Numbered from the stretch's first letter, positions 23,963 through 35,798 are shown. The stretch is 64,000 bases of DNA from Lysobacterales bacterium 66-474 (GCA_001899805.1 MKWP01000001.1:286884-350883); one strand, 5' to 3'. Notes: generated by a model not told the origin, from the sequence alone. Translations and numbers: made by a program.

Positions 23963-24661
23963 TCAGGCGTAGTGCGTCGGATCGGCGACGCCGGCACCGG
24001 CGAACCCGCGTGCGCGCAACACGCAGGCGTCGCAATGCCCGCAGGCGCGGCCATCGGCATCGGCCTGGTAACACGACACGGTCGCCGAGAAATCCACGCC
24101 AAGGCGCACGCCCTCGCGCACGATGTCGGCCTTGCTCATGCGGATGAGGGGTGCGTGCACGCGCAGCGTTTGTCCTTCCACGCCCGCCTTGGTCGCAACA
24201 TTGGCGAGCCGCTCGAACGCTTCGATGAAAGCCGGACGGCAATCGGGATACCCCGAGTAATCGACCGCGTTGACACCGCAAAACAGATCGCTTGAACCGA
24301 GCGCCTCGGCCCAGCCCAGTGCGATGGACAGCATGATGGTGTTGCGCGCCGGCACGTAGGTGACCGGGATTTCGTCCTCGCCGTGCGCATCGACGTGCTC
24401 GGGCACGGCGATGTCGGCGGTGAGCGCCGAACCGCCGATGCTGCGCAGGTCGACCGAAACGGTCTTGTGCTCGACCGCGCCCAGCGTCGCGGCGACGCGC
24501 GCGGCGGCAGCCAGTTCGGATGCATGCCGCTGGCCATACGCGACGGACAAGGCGTGGCACGCGAACCCTTGTGCGCGCGCGATCGCCAGCGTGACGGCCG
24601 AATCCATGCCGCCCGAAACCAGCACCACGGCCTTGCGGGGTGCGGAACGCGCGCCGGTCAT
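23963..24661 (-). CDS. queC: 7-cyano-7-deazaguanine synthase
   Basis: This 232-residue enzyme converts 7-carboxy-7-deazaguanine to preQ0 in queuosine synthesis. The PP-loop [15 protein letters not shown] is near the start, [10 protein letters not shown] follows, and the zinc-binding CxxC pattern GHCDACVLR is near the end. The ATG overlaps the TGA of cpoB (ATGA). queE, which sits in this spot in some relatives, is absent from the window. Confidence 0.95.
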   Translation of the reverse strand: MTGARSAPRKAVVLVSGGMDSAVTLAIARAQGFACHALSVAYGQRHASELAAAARVAATLGAVEHKTVSVDLRSIGGSALTADIAVPEHVDAHGEDEIPVTYVPARNTIMLSIALGWAEALGSSDLFCGVNAVDYSGYPDCRPAFIEAFERLANVATKAGVEGQTLRVHAPLIRMSKADIVREGVRLGVDFSATVSCYQADADGRACGHCDACVLRARGFAGAGVADPTHYA

Positions 24662-25440
24662 TTCGCGCCGGAGGGCGCGGGGAGGTCCTGCATCCGGTCG
24701 CGCGCGCGTTTTTCCAGCGAGGTGCCGGGGTGCGCCTTGACGACGGCCTGCAGCGTGGCGCGCGCGGCGGCGTAGTCCTTGAGCGCGATCTGGCAATCGG
24801 CGATGCGCAGTTGCGTTTCCGCGGCCCTGGGGTTGTCCGGATACTTCCGCAGCAAGGTCTGGAACGCGGCCAGCGCCGGCTGGTAGTTCTGGGTGATCTG
24901 GTACGAGCTGCCCAGCCAGTAGTACGCGTTCGACACCAACGGGCTGTCGGGATGCTTGTCGATGAAGGCGCGGAATCCGCGCGCCGAATCGACGTAATTG
25001 CCGCTGCGCAGCGACTTGAAGGCCGCATCGAACTCGGCCTGCGCGGCCGCCTTGTCGGCGGCGGACGCAGGGGTAGCTGCCGGCGCCGAAGCCGGCGCGG
25101 TCGGTGCGGCCGCCGGCGTCGCGGGCGCCGAAGAACCCGCCTGCGCGGGTTGCGCATGTTCCAGCTTGCCGATCCGCGAATCGAGGTCGACGTACTGGTC
25201 CTTGCCGGTCTGCTGGAGTTGTTGGAGCTGGTGCTGCAGGACCTCGATCTGGCCCTGCATCTGCTGCATCTGGTCGCGCATCGCCTGGATCTGGTTGACC
25301 AGCGCGAGGCTGTTGGACGGCGGCGCCGCGACAGACGAGTCCGCATCCTGCGCCCGCGCCGGTGAACTGCCGGCCCCAGCAACGATCATGGCCGCCGAAG
25401 CGGCCATGATCATCGCGAGCTTGCGCGGCTTGCGCCGCAT
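24658..25440 (-). CDS. cpoB: Cell-division coordinator CpoB (YbgF)
   Basis: This periplasmic protein of about 260 residues has a signal peptide ending around SPARAQ, a trimerising coiled coil rich in Gln and Met ([21 protein letters not shown]), an Ala/Pro linker and C-terminal TPR repeats ([20 protein letters not shown] onward). It couples Tol-Pal to peptidoglycan synthesis. The ATG at 25440 gives a normal signal peptide; a GTG at 25467 overlaps the pal stop (GTGA) and may be the true coupled start. Confidence 0.9.
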   Translation of the reverse strand: MRRKPRKLAMIMAASAAMIVAGAGSSPARAQDADSSVAAPPSNSLALVNQIQAMRDQMQQMQGQIEVLQHQLQQLQQTGKDQYVDLDSRIGKLEHAQPAQAGSSAPATPAAAPTAPASAPAATPASAADKAAAQAEFDAAFKSLRSGNYVDSARGFRAFIDKHPDSPLVSNAYYWLGSSYQITQNYQPALAAFQTLLRKYPDNPRAAETQLRIADCQIALKDYAAARATLQAVVKAHPGTSLEKRARDRMQDLPAPSGAK

Positions 25441-25463
25441 GCAGTCGGGTTTCGCCACGCCGA

Positions 25464-25973
25464 TCACTCGGTGGTGTAGACGATGTTGTCGCGGCGGTTC
25501 TGGTGCCAGCAACCTTCGTTGTGCTCGCGACACACCGGACGCTCTTCACCGTAGCTGACGACCTTGATCTGGCTGGACGAGGCACCGGCCGCTTCCAGCG
25601 CGCTGGCCAAGGCGTTGCCGCGGCGCTCGCCGAGGCCGAGGTTGTATTCGCGGGTGCCGCGCTCGTCGGTGTTGCCTTCGATCGTCATGCGCGCCATCGG
25701 ACGGTCACGCAGGTACTTGGCGTGGCAGGCGACGATGTTGTCGAACTCGCCCCTGATGTCGCTCTTGTCGAAATCGAAGTAGATCACGCGGGTGCGCAGG
25801 CAGGCATTCGACTGCAGGTCGGCCGGCGTGAACACGCCTTCGGTCTGGGCCGGCGCGGTCGCGGTGGGGGCCTCGGGCGGCGGCGGCGCCGCCTTGATTT
25901 CCTGCTTCTTGGCGCATGCCGCTGCGGCAAGACAGAACAATGCAACTACGGAGACGCGAACGGTTGCGTTCAT
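25464..25973 (-). CDS. pal: Peptidoglycan-associated lipoprotein
   Basis: This 169-residue outer-membrane lipoprotein has a lipobox AAAC at about residues 17-20 and an OmpA-like peptidoglycan-binding domain with [31 protein letters not shown] and VVSYGEERP. Pal anchors the outer membrane to the wall and binds TolB. It lies between tolB and cpoB, the usual order. Confidence 0.96.
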   Translation of the reverse strand: MNATVRVSVVALFCLAAAACAKKQEIKAAPPPPEAPTATAPAQTEGVFTPADLQSNACLRTRVIYFDFDKSDIRGEFDNIVACHAKYLRDRPMARMTIEGNTDERGTREYNLGLGERRGNALASALEAAGASSSQIKVVSYGEERPVCREHNEGCWHQNRRDNIVYTTE

Positions 25974-26059
25974 GGCGAATCCATCCTTTTTTCTTGAATA
26001 AGTGAGTGGTGGGTGGGTACAACGTTGAAAATTAAAGCACTGGTCCGATCAAAACGGCG

Positions 26060-27373
26060 TCAAGGACTGCGGTACGGTCCCCAGGCAGGTTCACGCACGT
26101 CACCATCGCTCAACACCAGCCGCTGGCGTACCCGCCCGTCGGCCGAAACAGCGTACAGGACGCCGCGGGGGCCTTCGTTGGCTGCGTAGAGGAGCATGCT
26201 GGCGTTGGGAGCCCAGCTTGGCGCGTCGTCCAGATTGCCCGGGGAAACGAACGTCTCCTGACCACCAAGAGAGCGGTCCATCACTGCAATACGATACACG
26301 TTTCCGTTGCCTTGCACCATCGCGATCTTCTTGCCGTCGTAGCTGATCGACGCGTTGGCGTTGTACTGGCCCTGGAAGGTGATGCGCTGCGGAGTCCCGC
26401 CGGAGGCCGGAATTTCATACAGTTGCGGCTTGCCGGAACGGTCCGAGGTGAAGATGATGTTGGCACCGTCCGGCGTCCAGCGCGGCTCCGTGTCGATCGC
26501 CAGGTTGTGGGTGAGCCGCGTCAGCGCGCCGGTGGCGAGGTCCATCACGTAGATCTCGGGATTGCCCTGGAAAGACAGGCTCACCGCCAGCCGCTTGCCG
26601 TCCGGCGAGAAGCGCGGCGCGCCATTGATGCCGGCGCGCGCCGACACCACCCGGCGCGCGCCGGTGGCGATGTTCTGGATGTAGATCGCGGAGTTGCCGC
26701 TTTCGAACGACACGTAGGCCAGCTCCTGGCCGTTCGGCGACCAGCCCGGCGACAACAACGCTTCGTGCGAACGCACCACGGTCTGCGGGTTGTAGCCGTC
26801 GGAATCGGCGATCACCAGCGAGTACTGCGCGTCGTTGCCGAGGCCCACCATGGTCACGTAGGCGATGCGGGTGTCGAACGCGCCGCGCACGCCGATGATC
26901 TTCTGGTAGATCTGGTCGGCGATCTGGTGCGCCACCCTGCGCAGGTCGCTGCCTTGCCCGCTGATCGACAGGCCCAGCAACTGTTGTTGCTTGGCGACGT
27001 CCCACAACTCGAAGTCGGCTTTCAACACGCCGCCGCTGTACGTGGTACGACCGACCACGATGTATTGCTGCTTCAACTGCTGCCAGGTCGCGAACTTGAT
27101 CTGCGAACCCGTGGTCGGCGATTCCACGATTTCGCTGGTCGGCAGCGTGCGGAACTTGCCGCAGCGATCCAGATCCATGCTGACGATCTGCGCGATGTCG
27201 ACCGGCGACGCGGGACCGGAGCCCTCCTGGCCGAACGGCACCACGGTGATCGGGATCGCCGACGGCACGCCGTTGACGATCTGGACGGTCAGGCCCTGCG
27301 CGCCGGCCTGCGTCGCGAACAACGCAGCGAGCAGGACCAGGGCCAAGGCAAACGGGAATTTGGGCATTCGCAT
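26060..27373 (-). CDS. tolB: Tol-Pal system protein TolB
   Basis: This 437-residue periplasmic protein has a signal peptide (ending TQAGAQG) and an N-terminal TolB domain, followed by a six-bladed beta-propeller with repeated SPDGKRLAVS-, TPDGANIIFTSDRSG- and SYDGKKIAMV-type blades. It binds Pal and TolA. The ATG at 27373 has AAGG upstream; another in-frame ATG at 27391 overlaps the tolA stop. Confidence 0.95.
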   Translation of the reverse strand: MRMPKFPFALALVLLAALFATQAGAQGLTVQIVNGVPSAIPITVVPFGQEGSGPASPVDIAQIVSMDLDRCGKFRTLPTSEIVESPTTGSQIKFATWQQLKQQYIVVGRTTYSGGVLKADFELWDVAKQQQLLGLSISGQGSDLRRVAHQIADQIYQKIIGVRGAFDTRIAYVTMVGLGNDAQYSLVIADSDGYNPQTVVRSHEALLSPGWSPNGQELAYVSFESGNSAIYIQNIATGARRVVSARAGINGAPRFSPDGKRLAVSLSFQGNPEIYVMDLATGALTRLTHNLAIDTEPRWTPDGANIIFTSDRSGKPQLYEIPASGGTPQRITFQGQYNANASISYDGKKIAMVQGNGNVYRIAVMDRSLGGQETFVSPGNLDDAPSWAPNASMLLYAANEGPRGVLYAVSADGRVRQRLVLSDGDVREPAWGPYRSP

Positions 27374-27387
27374 GATTCGAGCACCTT

Positions 27388-28314
27388 TCATTGCGAGGAA
27401 GTCACGGTGAAATTGAAGATGATGTCGCGGCTGAACTGTTTTTCAAACCCCTTGTAAGGCAGCGGCGACGAGCTCAGCACGGCCGCTTCCACCGAGTGCC
27501 GGGCCACATCGGTGAAAGGGCAACTCGGCAGCACCTTGGCGGAAATCACCTGACCGCCCGGTATCTGCACGATTTCCACCGGACACACCACGCCCGCCGG
27601 GATGTTGTCCGGCCGCAACCAGTTTTGCGTGATCGCGTTCTGCAATGCCGCGACATAAGCGTTGTTGGAAGTGCCCGCCTGCCCGGTCATCGCCTGCTTG
27701 GCGATCGGCACATTTTCGGCGTTCTGGCTTTCGCTGGCCTTGCGCAGGTCGGCCAGTTGCTGCGCCTTCTGCGTTTCCAGGTTGATCTTGCGCTGCTGGG
27801 CCTGGCTTTGCGCCTTGACCTTGGCCAATTCCTTGAGGATGCGCTCGGCCTCCTGCTGCCTGGTCAGTTCGGCCATGCGCTGCTTCTGTTGCTCTTCCTG
27901 CGCCTTTTGCTGCTGCTCGGCCTTCTGCTCGGCGATCTCGGCGATTTTTTCCTGGTCCCTCAGCGCAGGCTGCTGCACCGGCGTCGGCAGCACCCGCACC
28001 GGCGCGGGTGGCGGCGGCTTGGGCTTGGGCTCGGCCTTTTCCTCGTGTTTCGGGGACGCCTTCTGCGCGTGTTTCGACGCGGGTGGCGGCGGCGCGCCGA
28101 CCGGACCGACCAGCGTGGCCTCGATCACCGGACCCTGCAACAGCTCCATGTGCGTGCAGGTGACCGGGCGCATCGCCTCGGGCAGGTGCAGCGCGTTGGC
28201 GACGGCCTCCCAGCGGGTGCAGTTGAGCATCGCCAGCGCGAGGAACGCGACGATCCCGAGGTGCAGCAACGCGGAATAGGCGACCGCGCGCGGGGTGGCG
28301 TCAGCGCTTTCCAT
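27388..28314 (-). CDS. tolA: Tol-Pal system protein TolA
   Basis: This 308-residue protein has an N-terminal membrane anchor (about residues 13-32), a Pro/Lys stretch, a long charged coiled coil (EKIAEIAEQKAEQQQKAQEE onward) and a C-terminal TolA/TonB-like globular domain with AALQNAITQNWLRP. It bridges the inner membrane to TolB-Pal. It starts 14 bases inside the end of tolR. Confidence 0.92.
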   Translation of the reverse strand: MESADATPRAVAYSALLHLGIVAFLALAMLNCTRWEAVANALHLPEAMRPVTCTHMELLQGPVIEATLVGPVGAPPPPASKHAQKASPKHEEKAEPKPKPPPPAPVRVLPTPVQQPALRDQEKIAEIAEQKAEQQQKAQEEQQKQRMAELTRQQEAERILKELAKVKAQSQAQQRKINLETQKAQQLADLRKASESQNAENVPIAKQAMTGQAGTSNNAYVAALQNAITQNWLRPDNIPAGVVCPVEIVQIPGGQVISAKVLPSCPFTDVARHSVEAAVLSSSPLPYKGFEKQFSRDIIFNFTVTSSQ

Positions 28315-28759
28315 GGCTCGCGGGAACCACCGTGGCCTCGGGCTGGCTCATCAATCCGACCTTGGCGACGCCCGCCTGTTGCAGCAGGCCCAGCACCTGG
28401 TTGACGCGCCCGTAATCGACGCGCTTGTCGCCGCCCAGCATCACCGAAACCTTCGGGTCCTGTTTGACGAACGCGGACACGTCATTCACCAGCTTCTCGT
28501 CGTCGACCTGTTCGCGCGCGCTCTTGCCGAGGGTCAGGAACACGTTGCCCTGCTGGTCCACCGTCACCAGCACCGGCTGTTTTTCATCCTGTAGCGCCTT
28601 CGCCGCCGACTGCGGCAACTGGATGTCGGCGCCGAGGTTCAACATCGGCGCGGTCACCATGAAGATGATCAGCAGCACCAGCATCACGTCGATGTACGGC
28701 ACGATGTTGATTTCCGCCATCCTGCGGCGGCGGCGTTGATTGCGATGTTGCAAGGCCAT
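28301..28759 (-). CDS. tolR: Tol-Pal system protein TolR
   Basis: This 152-residue ExbD/TolR protein has one N-terminal helix carrying the conserved proton-path Asp in INIVPYIDVMLVLLIIFMV, then a periplasmic domain. It forms the proton-driven motor with TolQ. GGAG precedes the ATG at 28759. Confidence 0.95.
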   Translation of the reverse strand: MALQHRNQRRRRRMAEINIVPYIDVMLVLLIIFMVTAPMLNLGADIQLPQSAAKALQDEKQPVLVTVDQQGNVFLTLGKSAREQVDDEKLVNDVSAFVKQDPKVSVMLGGDKRVDYGRVNQVLGLLQQAGVAKVGLMSQPEATVVPASHGKR

Positions 28760-28781
28760 GGCGGTTCGCTCCCCGGACCTG

Positions 28782-29507
28782 TCAGCGTGCCGGCGCCTTC
28801 GCGCGCTCGGGCGCGGGCGCCGCGGGCTGGTCGTCGGCATGCATCTGGCGCTGCAGCACCGATGAGAACTCTTCCTGGAAGGTGTCGTAGCGGATGGTGA
28901 TGCGTTCCAGCCGGGTCGAGTAACGGTTGTACGCCCACACCGCCGGAATCGCGGCGAACAGGCCCATCGCGGTCGCGACCAGCGCTTCGGAAATGCCCGG
29001 CGCCACCGTGGCGATGGTGGCCTGTTTCAAGGTGCCGAGGCCCTGGAACGCGATCATGATGCCCCACACCGTGCCGAACAGGCCGACGTAGGTGCTGATC
29101 GAACCGACGTTGGCGAGGTATTCGAGGTTGCGCTCCAGTTTCTCGATCTCGCGGGTGCCGGCCACGCGCATCGCGCGCTCGGCGGCCTCCAGTACCGCGC
29201 GGCGGTCCTCGCTGTCGCGCTGGCGCTGGCGCACGAATTCGCGGAAACCCGACTCGAACACCGCCGCGAGCCCGCCCGCGTCGCCGCCGCGGTGGCTGAC
29301 CTCGCGGAACAACGCGGCCAGGTCGACGCCCGACCAGAAGCGTTCCTCGAAGTCGTCGGCATCGCGGGTGGCGGCATCCAGCATCGCCTTCTTGCGGAAG
29401 ATGATCACCCACGACGTGAACGAGAAGATCACGAGTATCAGCAATACCAGCTTGACCGGCAGGCTGGCATGGATGACCAGGTCGAGGATGTTGATGGAAC
29501 CGTTCAT
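28782..29507 (-). CDS. tolQ: Tol-Pal system protein TolQ
   Basis: This 241-residue MotA/TolQ/ExbB protein has three membrane segments, including LLILVIFSFTSWVIIFRKK and the pair around YVGLFGTVWGIM and ISEALVATAMGLFAAIPAV. It is the stator of the Tol motor. The ATG overlaps the ybgC stop (ATGA). Confidence 0.95.
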   Translation of the reverse strand: MNGSINILDLVIHASLPVKLVLLILVIFSFTSWVIIFRKKAMLDAATRDADDFEERFWSGVDLAALFREVSHRGGDAGGLAAVFESGFREFVRQRQRDSEDRRAVLEAAERAMRVAGTREIEKLERNLEYLANVGSISTYVGLFGTVWGIMIAFQGLGTLKQATIATVAPGISEALVATAMGLFAAIPAVWAYNRYSTRLERITIRYDTFQEEFSSVLQRQMHADDQPAAPAPERAKAPAR

Positions 29508-29944
29508 GCGTGTGTGTTTCCTTCGATCAACGCTGAAATGTCTGGCGGAATCCTGACCGGCACGAACTCGCGCGCATCCACGCAGGCGATGCGCACCCTG
29601 GCGCGTGCCAGCGTAACGCCGTCGGCCGCGCGCAGCACTTCCTGTGCGAACTCGATGCTGGCCGAACGCAGGCGCGTCACGCGCAAGGTGGCGTCCAGTT
29701 CGTCGTCGAGCCTGGCCGGTTTGTCGAACGCGATGTCGATTTCGCGCACCACGAACACCACGCCCTGCGATTCGCGCAACGCCTGTTGTCCCATGCCGTG
29801 CGCGCGCATCCATTCGGTGCGCGCGCGTTCCAGAAACCTGAGGTAGCCCGCGTGGTAGACCACGCCGCCGGCATCGGTATCTTCCCAATAAACCCGTGTC
29901 CGCCACCTGAATGCCGGTTGCGCGTGCTCGACCACACCAACCAT
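29504..29944 (-). CDS. ybgC: YbgC-type acyl-CoA thioesterase
   Basis: This 146-residue hot-dog fold protein shows the family motif RVYWEDTDAGGVVYHAGYLRF with the catalytic Asp. YbgC enzymes hydrolyse acyl-CoA and are encoded with tol-pal genes in many Gram-negatives. It overlaps tolQ by four bases and lies four bases after ruvB. Confidence 0.94.
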   Translation of the reverse strand: MVGVVEHAQPAFRWRTRVYWEDTDAGGVVYHAGYLRFLERARTEWMRAHGMGQQALRESQGVVFVVREIDIAFDKPARLDDELDATLRVTRLRSASIEFAQEVLRAADGVTLARARVRIACVDAREFVPVRIPPDISALIEGNTHA

Positions 29945-29948
29945 CGGA

Positions 29949-30992
<1,044 letters not shown>

Positions 30993-31037
30993 GCGGCGAT
31001 TATGCCGGAACCGTACTGGCGCCGCGCCGCTTCAAGC

Positions 31038-32927
31038 TCAGATCTCCACTTGCGTGCCGAGCTCGACCAGGCGATTGCCGGGGATGCTGAAGAACGCGGT
31101 GGCGGGCAGTGCGTTGCGCGTCATGAACGCGAACAGCCGGTCGCGCCACAGTGCCATGCCGGGGCGCCGGGTGGCCACGACGGTTTCGCGCGACAGGAAA
31201 AACGTGGTGTCCATCATGTCGAAGGCGAATCCCTGCTTCGTGCATTCGGCCAGTGCCGCGGGCACGTCGGGGTCTTCCATGAAGCCGAAGCGCAAGGTCA
31301 GGGCATGAAACGAATGACCCAGATCGCGAACCTCGATGTGCTCGGCGGCATCGGCGAACGGCGTCTCCAGCGTCTCCACGCTCAGCAGCACGTTGCGCGC
31401 ATGCAGCACCTTGTAGTGCTTGAGGCTGTGCAGCAGCGCATGCGGCACCGCGTTCAAGTTGGCGGTCATGAACACCGCGGTGCCGGGCACGCGCGCAGGC
31501 GGATGCTCGGCGATGCTGGCGATGAACGGCGCCAGCGCAAGACCGCCGTGCTGCAATTGGCGCAGCACCAGTTCGCGGCCGCGCCGCCACGTGGTCATCA
31601 CCGTGAACACCAGCAGCCCCAGCACCAGCGGGAACCAGCCGCCATGCTCGACCTTCAGCAGGTTGGCGCCGAAGAAAGCCAGGTCGATCGCAAGCAACGC
31701 CACCCCGATCGCGACGACCAGCGGCAGCTTCCAGCGCCATATGCGAACCGCCACGATCAGCATCAGCAACGTGGTGACCACCATCGTGCCGGTCACCGCG
31801 ATGCCGTAGGCGGCGCCGAGGTTTTCCGAGGAACGGAACCCGAGCACCGCCGCGACCACCAGCACCAGCAGCATGCCGTTGATCCACGGCACGAAGATCT
31901 GTCCGGCCACGCGGCTGGAGGTGTGCACCACGCGCATGCGCGGCGAGTAACCGAGCTGCACCGCTTCGCGGGTCATCGAATACGCGCCCGTGATCACCGC
32001 CTGCGAGGCGATCACCGCGGCCGCGGTCGCCAACGCGATCATCGGATACAGCAACACGCGCGGCACCAGCAGGTAGAACGGATTGCCCGCCGCACCGGGG
32101 TTCTCCAGCAGCAACGCGCCCTGCCCGAAGTAATTGAGCAGCAGCGCCGGGAACACGAAACCCAGCCACGCGCGCCGGATGGGCGACTTGCCGAAATGCC
32201 CCATGTCGGCATACAGCGCCTCGGTGCCGGTGACCGCCAGCACCACGCCGCCCAGGGCCACGAACGCGGCGATGCCGTGCGACGCGAAGAAGCGGAGCGC
32301 GTAATACGGGTTCAACGCGACCAGGATTTGCGGCGCGCGCATGATCATGTGCACGCCCAACACTGCGATCACCGTGAACCACACGCACATCACCGGCCCG
32401 AACAGCGCGCCGATGCCCGCGGTGCCGCGCCGCTGCAGCGCGAACAGCAGCAACAGGATCGCGACGCTGATCCCGACCACCCAGCGGCCCAGCGCCGGCT
32501 CTGCGACCTTCAATCCTTCCACCGCCGACAGCACCGTCATCGCCGGCGTGATCACACCATCGCCGTAGAACAACGCGGCGCCGAAGATCGCCAACAGCGC
32601 GACCAGCCAGCGCAGGCGGGGCATCCCGCGCACGCTGCGCTGGACCAGCGCCAGCAGCGCCATGATGCCGCCCTCGCCCTTGTTGTCGGCGCGCATCACG
32701 AACATCACGTACTTCAGCGTCACCACCAGCATCAGCGACCAGAACACCAGCGACAACACCCCGAACACGCTCGCTTGCGACACACCGAGGCCATATTTCT
32801 CGCTGAACACTTCCTGCAACGTGTACAGCGGGCTGGTGCCGATGTCGCCGAACACCACGCCGATCGCGCCGAGCGCCAGCGCGCGCAGCGAGGGTGAAAC
32901 CCTCGAATCCGAAACCGTGGCGTGCAT
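31038..32927 (-). CDS. kup: Kup-family potassium transporter (first copy)
   Basis: This 629-residue low-affinity K+ uptake protein starts with the family block GVVFGDIGTSPLYTLQE and has about twelve membrane helices and a cytoplasmic C-terminal domain. [30 protein letters not shown] sequence, cut here to its hallmark [13 protein letters not shown], is present. It is a paralogue of the neighbouring kup and shares most motifs, including the C-terminal [13 protein letters not shown]. Confidence 0.94.
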   Translation of the reverse strand: MHATVSDSRVSPSLRALALGAIGVVFGDIGTSPLYTLQEVFSEKYGLGVSQASVFGVLSLVFWSLMLVVTLKYVMFVMRADNKGEGGIMALLALVQRSVRGMPRLRWLVALLAIFGAALFYGDGVITPAMTVLSAVEGLKVAEPALGRWVVGISVAILLLLFALQRRGTAGIGALFGPVMCVWFTVIAVLGVHMIMRAPQILVALNPYYALRFFASHGIAAFVALGGVVLAVTGTEALYADMGHFGKSPIRRAWLGFVFPALLLNYFGQGALLLENPGAAGNPFYLLVPRVLLYPMIALATAAAVIASQAVITGAYSMTREAVQLGYSPRMRVVHTSSRVAGQIFVPWINGMLLVLVVAAVLGFRSSENLGAAYGIAVTGTMVVTTLLMLIVAVRIWRWKLPLVVAIGVALLAIDLAFFGANLLKVEHGGWFPLVLGLLVFTVMTTWRRGRELVLRQLQHGGLALAPFIASIAEHPPARVPGTAVFMTANLNAVPHALLHSLKHYKVLHARNVLLSVETLETPFADAAEHIEVRDLGHSFHALTLRFGFMEDPDVPAALAECTKQGFAFDMMDTTFFLSRETVVATRRPGMALWRDRLFAFMTRNALPATAFFSIPGNRLVELGTQVEI

Positions 32928-33045
32928 GCCCGGCTCCCGGTACCGAAAAAGAGGGCGCGAAGTGTAGTGCCGCCGCGGCAGTTGCGATGCGAAGTGTGGC
33001 GCCCGGAAGCCTGCGGTTCAGGTACGCGGGAGACGCGCCCGAGAA

Positions 33046-33172
33046 CAGCCGTTCGTGTTGAGCGTAGCGAAGCAAAGCTTCGCGAAGTCGAAACACCGGC
33101 GATTGCCGTATCGCGCGGCACTTCGACTTCGCACCTTCGGCACTACGCTCAGTGCGAACGGCCAATTCGAAG
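33046..33172. repeat. Imperfect long inverted repeat between the two kup genes
   Basis: The left arm (CCGTTCGTGTTGAGCGTAGC at its start) recurs inverted as the right arm ending CTACGCTCAGTGCGAACGG. Each arm also contains CTTCG/CGAAG sub-palindromes. It resembles a small REP-BIME or MITE-like unit. Otherwise the 252-base gap holds no gene. Confidence 0.7.
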
Positions 33173-33179
33173 GCGAGTT

Positions 33180-35081
33180 CTAAATCTCGACCTGCGCGCC
33201 GAGCTCGATCAGCCGGTTGCCGGGGATGCTGAAGAACGCGGTGGCGGGCAAGGCATTGCGGGCCAGGAACGCGAACAGTTTGTCGCGCCACAGTGCCATG
33301 CCGGGGCGGTCGGTGGCGACGATGGTTTCGCGCGACAGGAAGAACGTGGTGTCCATCATCTTGATGTCGAGGCCGCGGTCGGCGCAGTCGTGCAATGCCG
33401 CGGGCACATTGGGATCGTCGGTGAAACCGAAGCGCAGGGTGAGCTTGTGGAAGTCGTGGCCGAGGTCTTCCAGTTCGATCCGCTCGTCGGGATCGGCATA
33501 CGGCGTTTCCAGCGTCTCCACGGTCAGGATCACGTTGCGCTTGTGCAGCACCTTGTTGTGCTTGAGGTTGTGCAGCAGCGCGTGCGGCACCGCGTCGGGA
33601 TCGCTGACCAGGAAAATCGCGGTGCCCTCGACGCGGGTCGGCGGATGCTCGGCGAGGTTGGCGATGAACGGCGCCAGCGCGAGGCCGCTGTGCTTCAGCT
33701 CGCGCAACACCAGTTCGCGCCCGCGCCGCCACGTGGTCAGCACCGTAAATACCGCAAGTCCCAGCACCAGCGGGAACCAGCCGCCATCCTCGACCTTCAA
33801 CGTGTTGGCGGCGAAGAACGACAGGTCGATGGTGAGGAAGAACAGGCCGAGCGCGATGATGGCGGCGGGATTCCACTTCCACATCCGCCACGCGACGATC
33901 AGGAACAGCACGGTGTCGATCGCCATGGTGCCGGTCACCGCGATGCCGTAGGCGCCGGCCAGCGCGTTGGACGACCCGAACCCGATCACCACCAGCACCA
34001 CCAGGATCATCAGCAGGCGGTTGACCCACGGCAGGTAGATCTGCCCGACTTCCTCGTTGGAGGTGTGCACCACCGGCATGCGCGGCAGGAAGCCCAGCTG
34101 GATCGCCTGGCGCATGATCGAGAACGAACCCGCGATCACCGCCTGCGAGGCGATCACCGCCGCGGCGGTCGCCAGCGCGATCATCGGATACAGCCCCCAC
34201 GACGGCACGGCGAGGTAGAACGGATTGCTGGCCGCATCAGGCTGGTGGATCAGCAAGGCGCCCTGCCCGAAATAATTCAGCATCAGGCCCGGCATCACGA
34301 ACGCATACCAGGCCAGCCGTATCGGGTTGCGCCCGAAGTGGCCCATGTCGGCGTACAGCGCTTCGGCGCCGGTCACGCACAACACCACCGCGCCCAGCAC
34401 CAGGAACCCTCCGGCACCGTGGTGGGCGAAGAAGTTGAATCCGTACCAGGGATTGATGGCACGCAGCACCAGCGGATGCTGCACGATGTTGTACAGGCCG
34501 ACCAAGCCGATCACCACGAACCAGATGCACATCACCGGGCCGAACACGCTGCCGACCTTGCCGGTGCCGCGCTTCTGGATCAGGAACAGCGTGACCAGCA
34601 CCGCCACCGCGATCCATACCACCCAATGCGCCAGCTGCGGCGCCGCGACTTCAAGGCCTTCCACCGCCGACAGCACCGTGATCGACGGCGTGATCACGCC
34701 GTCGCCGAAGAACAGCGACGCGCCCAGCACCGCGGCGAGGATCACCAGCCGACGCGTGCGCGGATACTGGCGGGTGGCGCGCTGGGCCAGCGCCATCATC
34801 GCCATGATGCCGCCCTCGCCCTTGTTGTCGGCGCGCATGATGAAGGTGACGTACTTCAACGCCACCACGATCAGCAACGTCCACAACACCAGCGACAACA
34901 CGCCGAGCACGTTGAAAGGCGTGACCGGCATCCCGTGCTGGTCGCTGAAGGCTTCGCTGAAGGTGTACAACGGGCTGGTGCCGAGATCGCCGAACACCAC
35001 GCCGATCGCGCCGACCATCATCACCGGCAGGGCTTTTTTCCCGGCCTCGCCGGATGCCGCGGTGGCGGGCTGGCCGCTCAT
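33180..35081 (-). CDS. kup: Kup-family potassium transporter (second copy)
   Basis: This 633-residue protein is a second Kup transporter with [19 protein letters not shown] at the start, [13 protein letters not shown], and a C-terminal [13 protein letters not shown]. Its ATG overlaps the ruvA stop (ATGA). It is likely the ancestral kup of the ruvA-kup-ruvB arrangement, with the other copy arising by tandem duplication. Different regulation of the two is possible but not visible. Confidence 0.95.
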   Translation of the reverse strand: MSGQPATAASGEAGKKALPVMMVGAIGVVFGDLGTSPLYTFSEAFSDQHGMPVTPFNVLGVLSLVLWTLLIVVALKYVTFIMRADNKGEGGIMAMMALAQRATRQYPRTRRLVILAAVLGASLFFGDGVITPSITVLSAVEGLEVAAPQLAHWVVWIAVAVLVTLFLIQKRGTGKVGSVFGPVMCIWFVVIGLVGLYNIVQHPLVLRAINPWYGFNFFAHHGAGGFLVLGAVVLCVTGAEALYADMGHFGRNPIRLAWYAFVMPGLMLNYFGQGALLIHQPDAASNPFYLAVPSWGLYPMIALATAAAVIASQAVIAGSFSIMRQAIQLGFLPRMPVVHTSNEEVGQIYLPWVNRLLMILVVLVVIGFGSSNALAGAYGIAVTGTMAIDTVLFLIVAWRMWKWNPAAIIALGLFFLTIDLSFFAANTLKVEDGGWFPLVLGLAVFTVLTTWRRGRELVLRELKHSGLALAPFIANLAEHPPTRVEGTAIFLVSDPDAVPHALLHNLKHNKVLHKRNVILTVETLETPYADPDERIELEDLGHDFHKLTLRFGFTDDPNVPAALHDCADRGLDIKMMDTTFFLSRETIVATDRPGMALWRDKLFAFLARNALPATAFFSIPGNRLIELGAQVEI

Positions 35082-35668
35082 CGCCCCAGCGCCGCCTTGA
35101 GCGCCTTGCGGATGATGGCCTCGGCATCGTCGCCCTCGCCTGCGACCGCGGCGGCGAGGCGCGCGGCCTCGGCAGGCTTGTAGCCGAGTTGCTGCAAGGC
35201 CGCCTCGGCTTCGCCGCGCGGATCGCGCGGTGTCGGCGCGCGATCAGGCGATGCTGCCGTCGGCAAGCCGGCGACGCGGTCGCGCAATTCCACCACGATG
35301 CGTTCGGCGGTCTTCTTGCCGATGCCGGGGATGCGCGTCAATGCGGCGACGTCGCCCGCCTGCACCAGGCGTGCGAATTCCGAAGTCGACACGCCCGACA
35401 GCACCGCCAGTGCGATGCGCGCGCCGATTCCGGAAACCTTTTGCAGATCGCGGAACAGCGCGCGCTCGTCCTCGCGCAGGAAGCCGTACAGCGCGACGGT
35501 GTCTTCCTTGTGCGCGTAGTGCGTCAGCAGCACCACTTCCTTGCCGGCGTCCGGCAGGTCGTACAACGTCGACATCGGCACTTCCAGCTCGTAGCCGACG
35601 CCGCCGACCTCGACGAGCACCCACGGCGGGCGCTTGGCGATGAGGGTTCCTCGAATCCGACCGATCAT
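35078..35668 (-). CDS. ruvA: Holliday junction-binding protein RuvA
   Basis: This 196-residue protein has the N-terminal OB fold ([24 protein letters not shown]), two helix-hairpin-helix motifs ([34 protein letters not shown]) and a C-terminal domain III that contacts RuvB. It overlaps kup by four bases. Confidence 0.97.
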   Translation of the reverse strand: MIGRIRGTLIAKRPPWVLVEVGGVGYELEVPMSTLYDLPDAGKEVVLLTHYAHKEDTVALYGFLREDERALFRDLQKVSGIGARIALAVLSGVSTSEFARLVQAGDVAALTRIPGIGKKTAERIVVELRDRVAGLPTAASPDRAPTPRDPRGEAEAALQQLGYKPAEAARLAAAVAGEGDDAEAIIRKALKAALGR

Positions 35669-35706
35669 GGCTGCTTCCCCGAGCGCCCCCATCCGCCCCG
35701 TGGGCA

Positions 35707-35762
35707 CCTTCCCCCGTGAACGGGGGAAGGAAAAAATCCCCTCCCCCGCTCGCGGGGGAGGG
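35707..35762. terminator. Double hairpin; likely terminator downstream of ruvC
   Basis: Two strong hairpins lie in the ruvC-ruvA gap: CCTTCCCCCGTGAACGGGGG-type at 35707-35730 and one with a CCCTCCCCC stem at 35738-35762. On the minus strand the second hairpin is followed by a run of six T, the layout of an intrinsic terminator. It may separate ruvC from ruvA transcription; it could also be a palindromic repeat. Confidence 0.6.
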
Positions 35763-35798
35763 TCAGGGTGGGGGGAGAATCGACCAAGAGAAAGGAAT

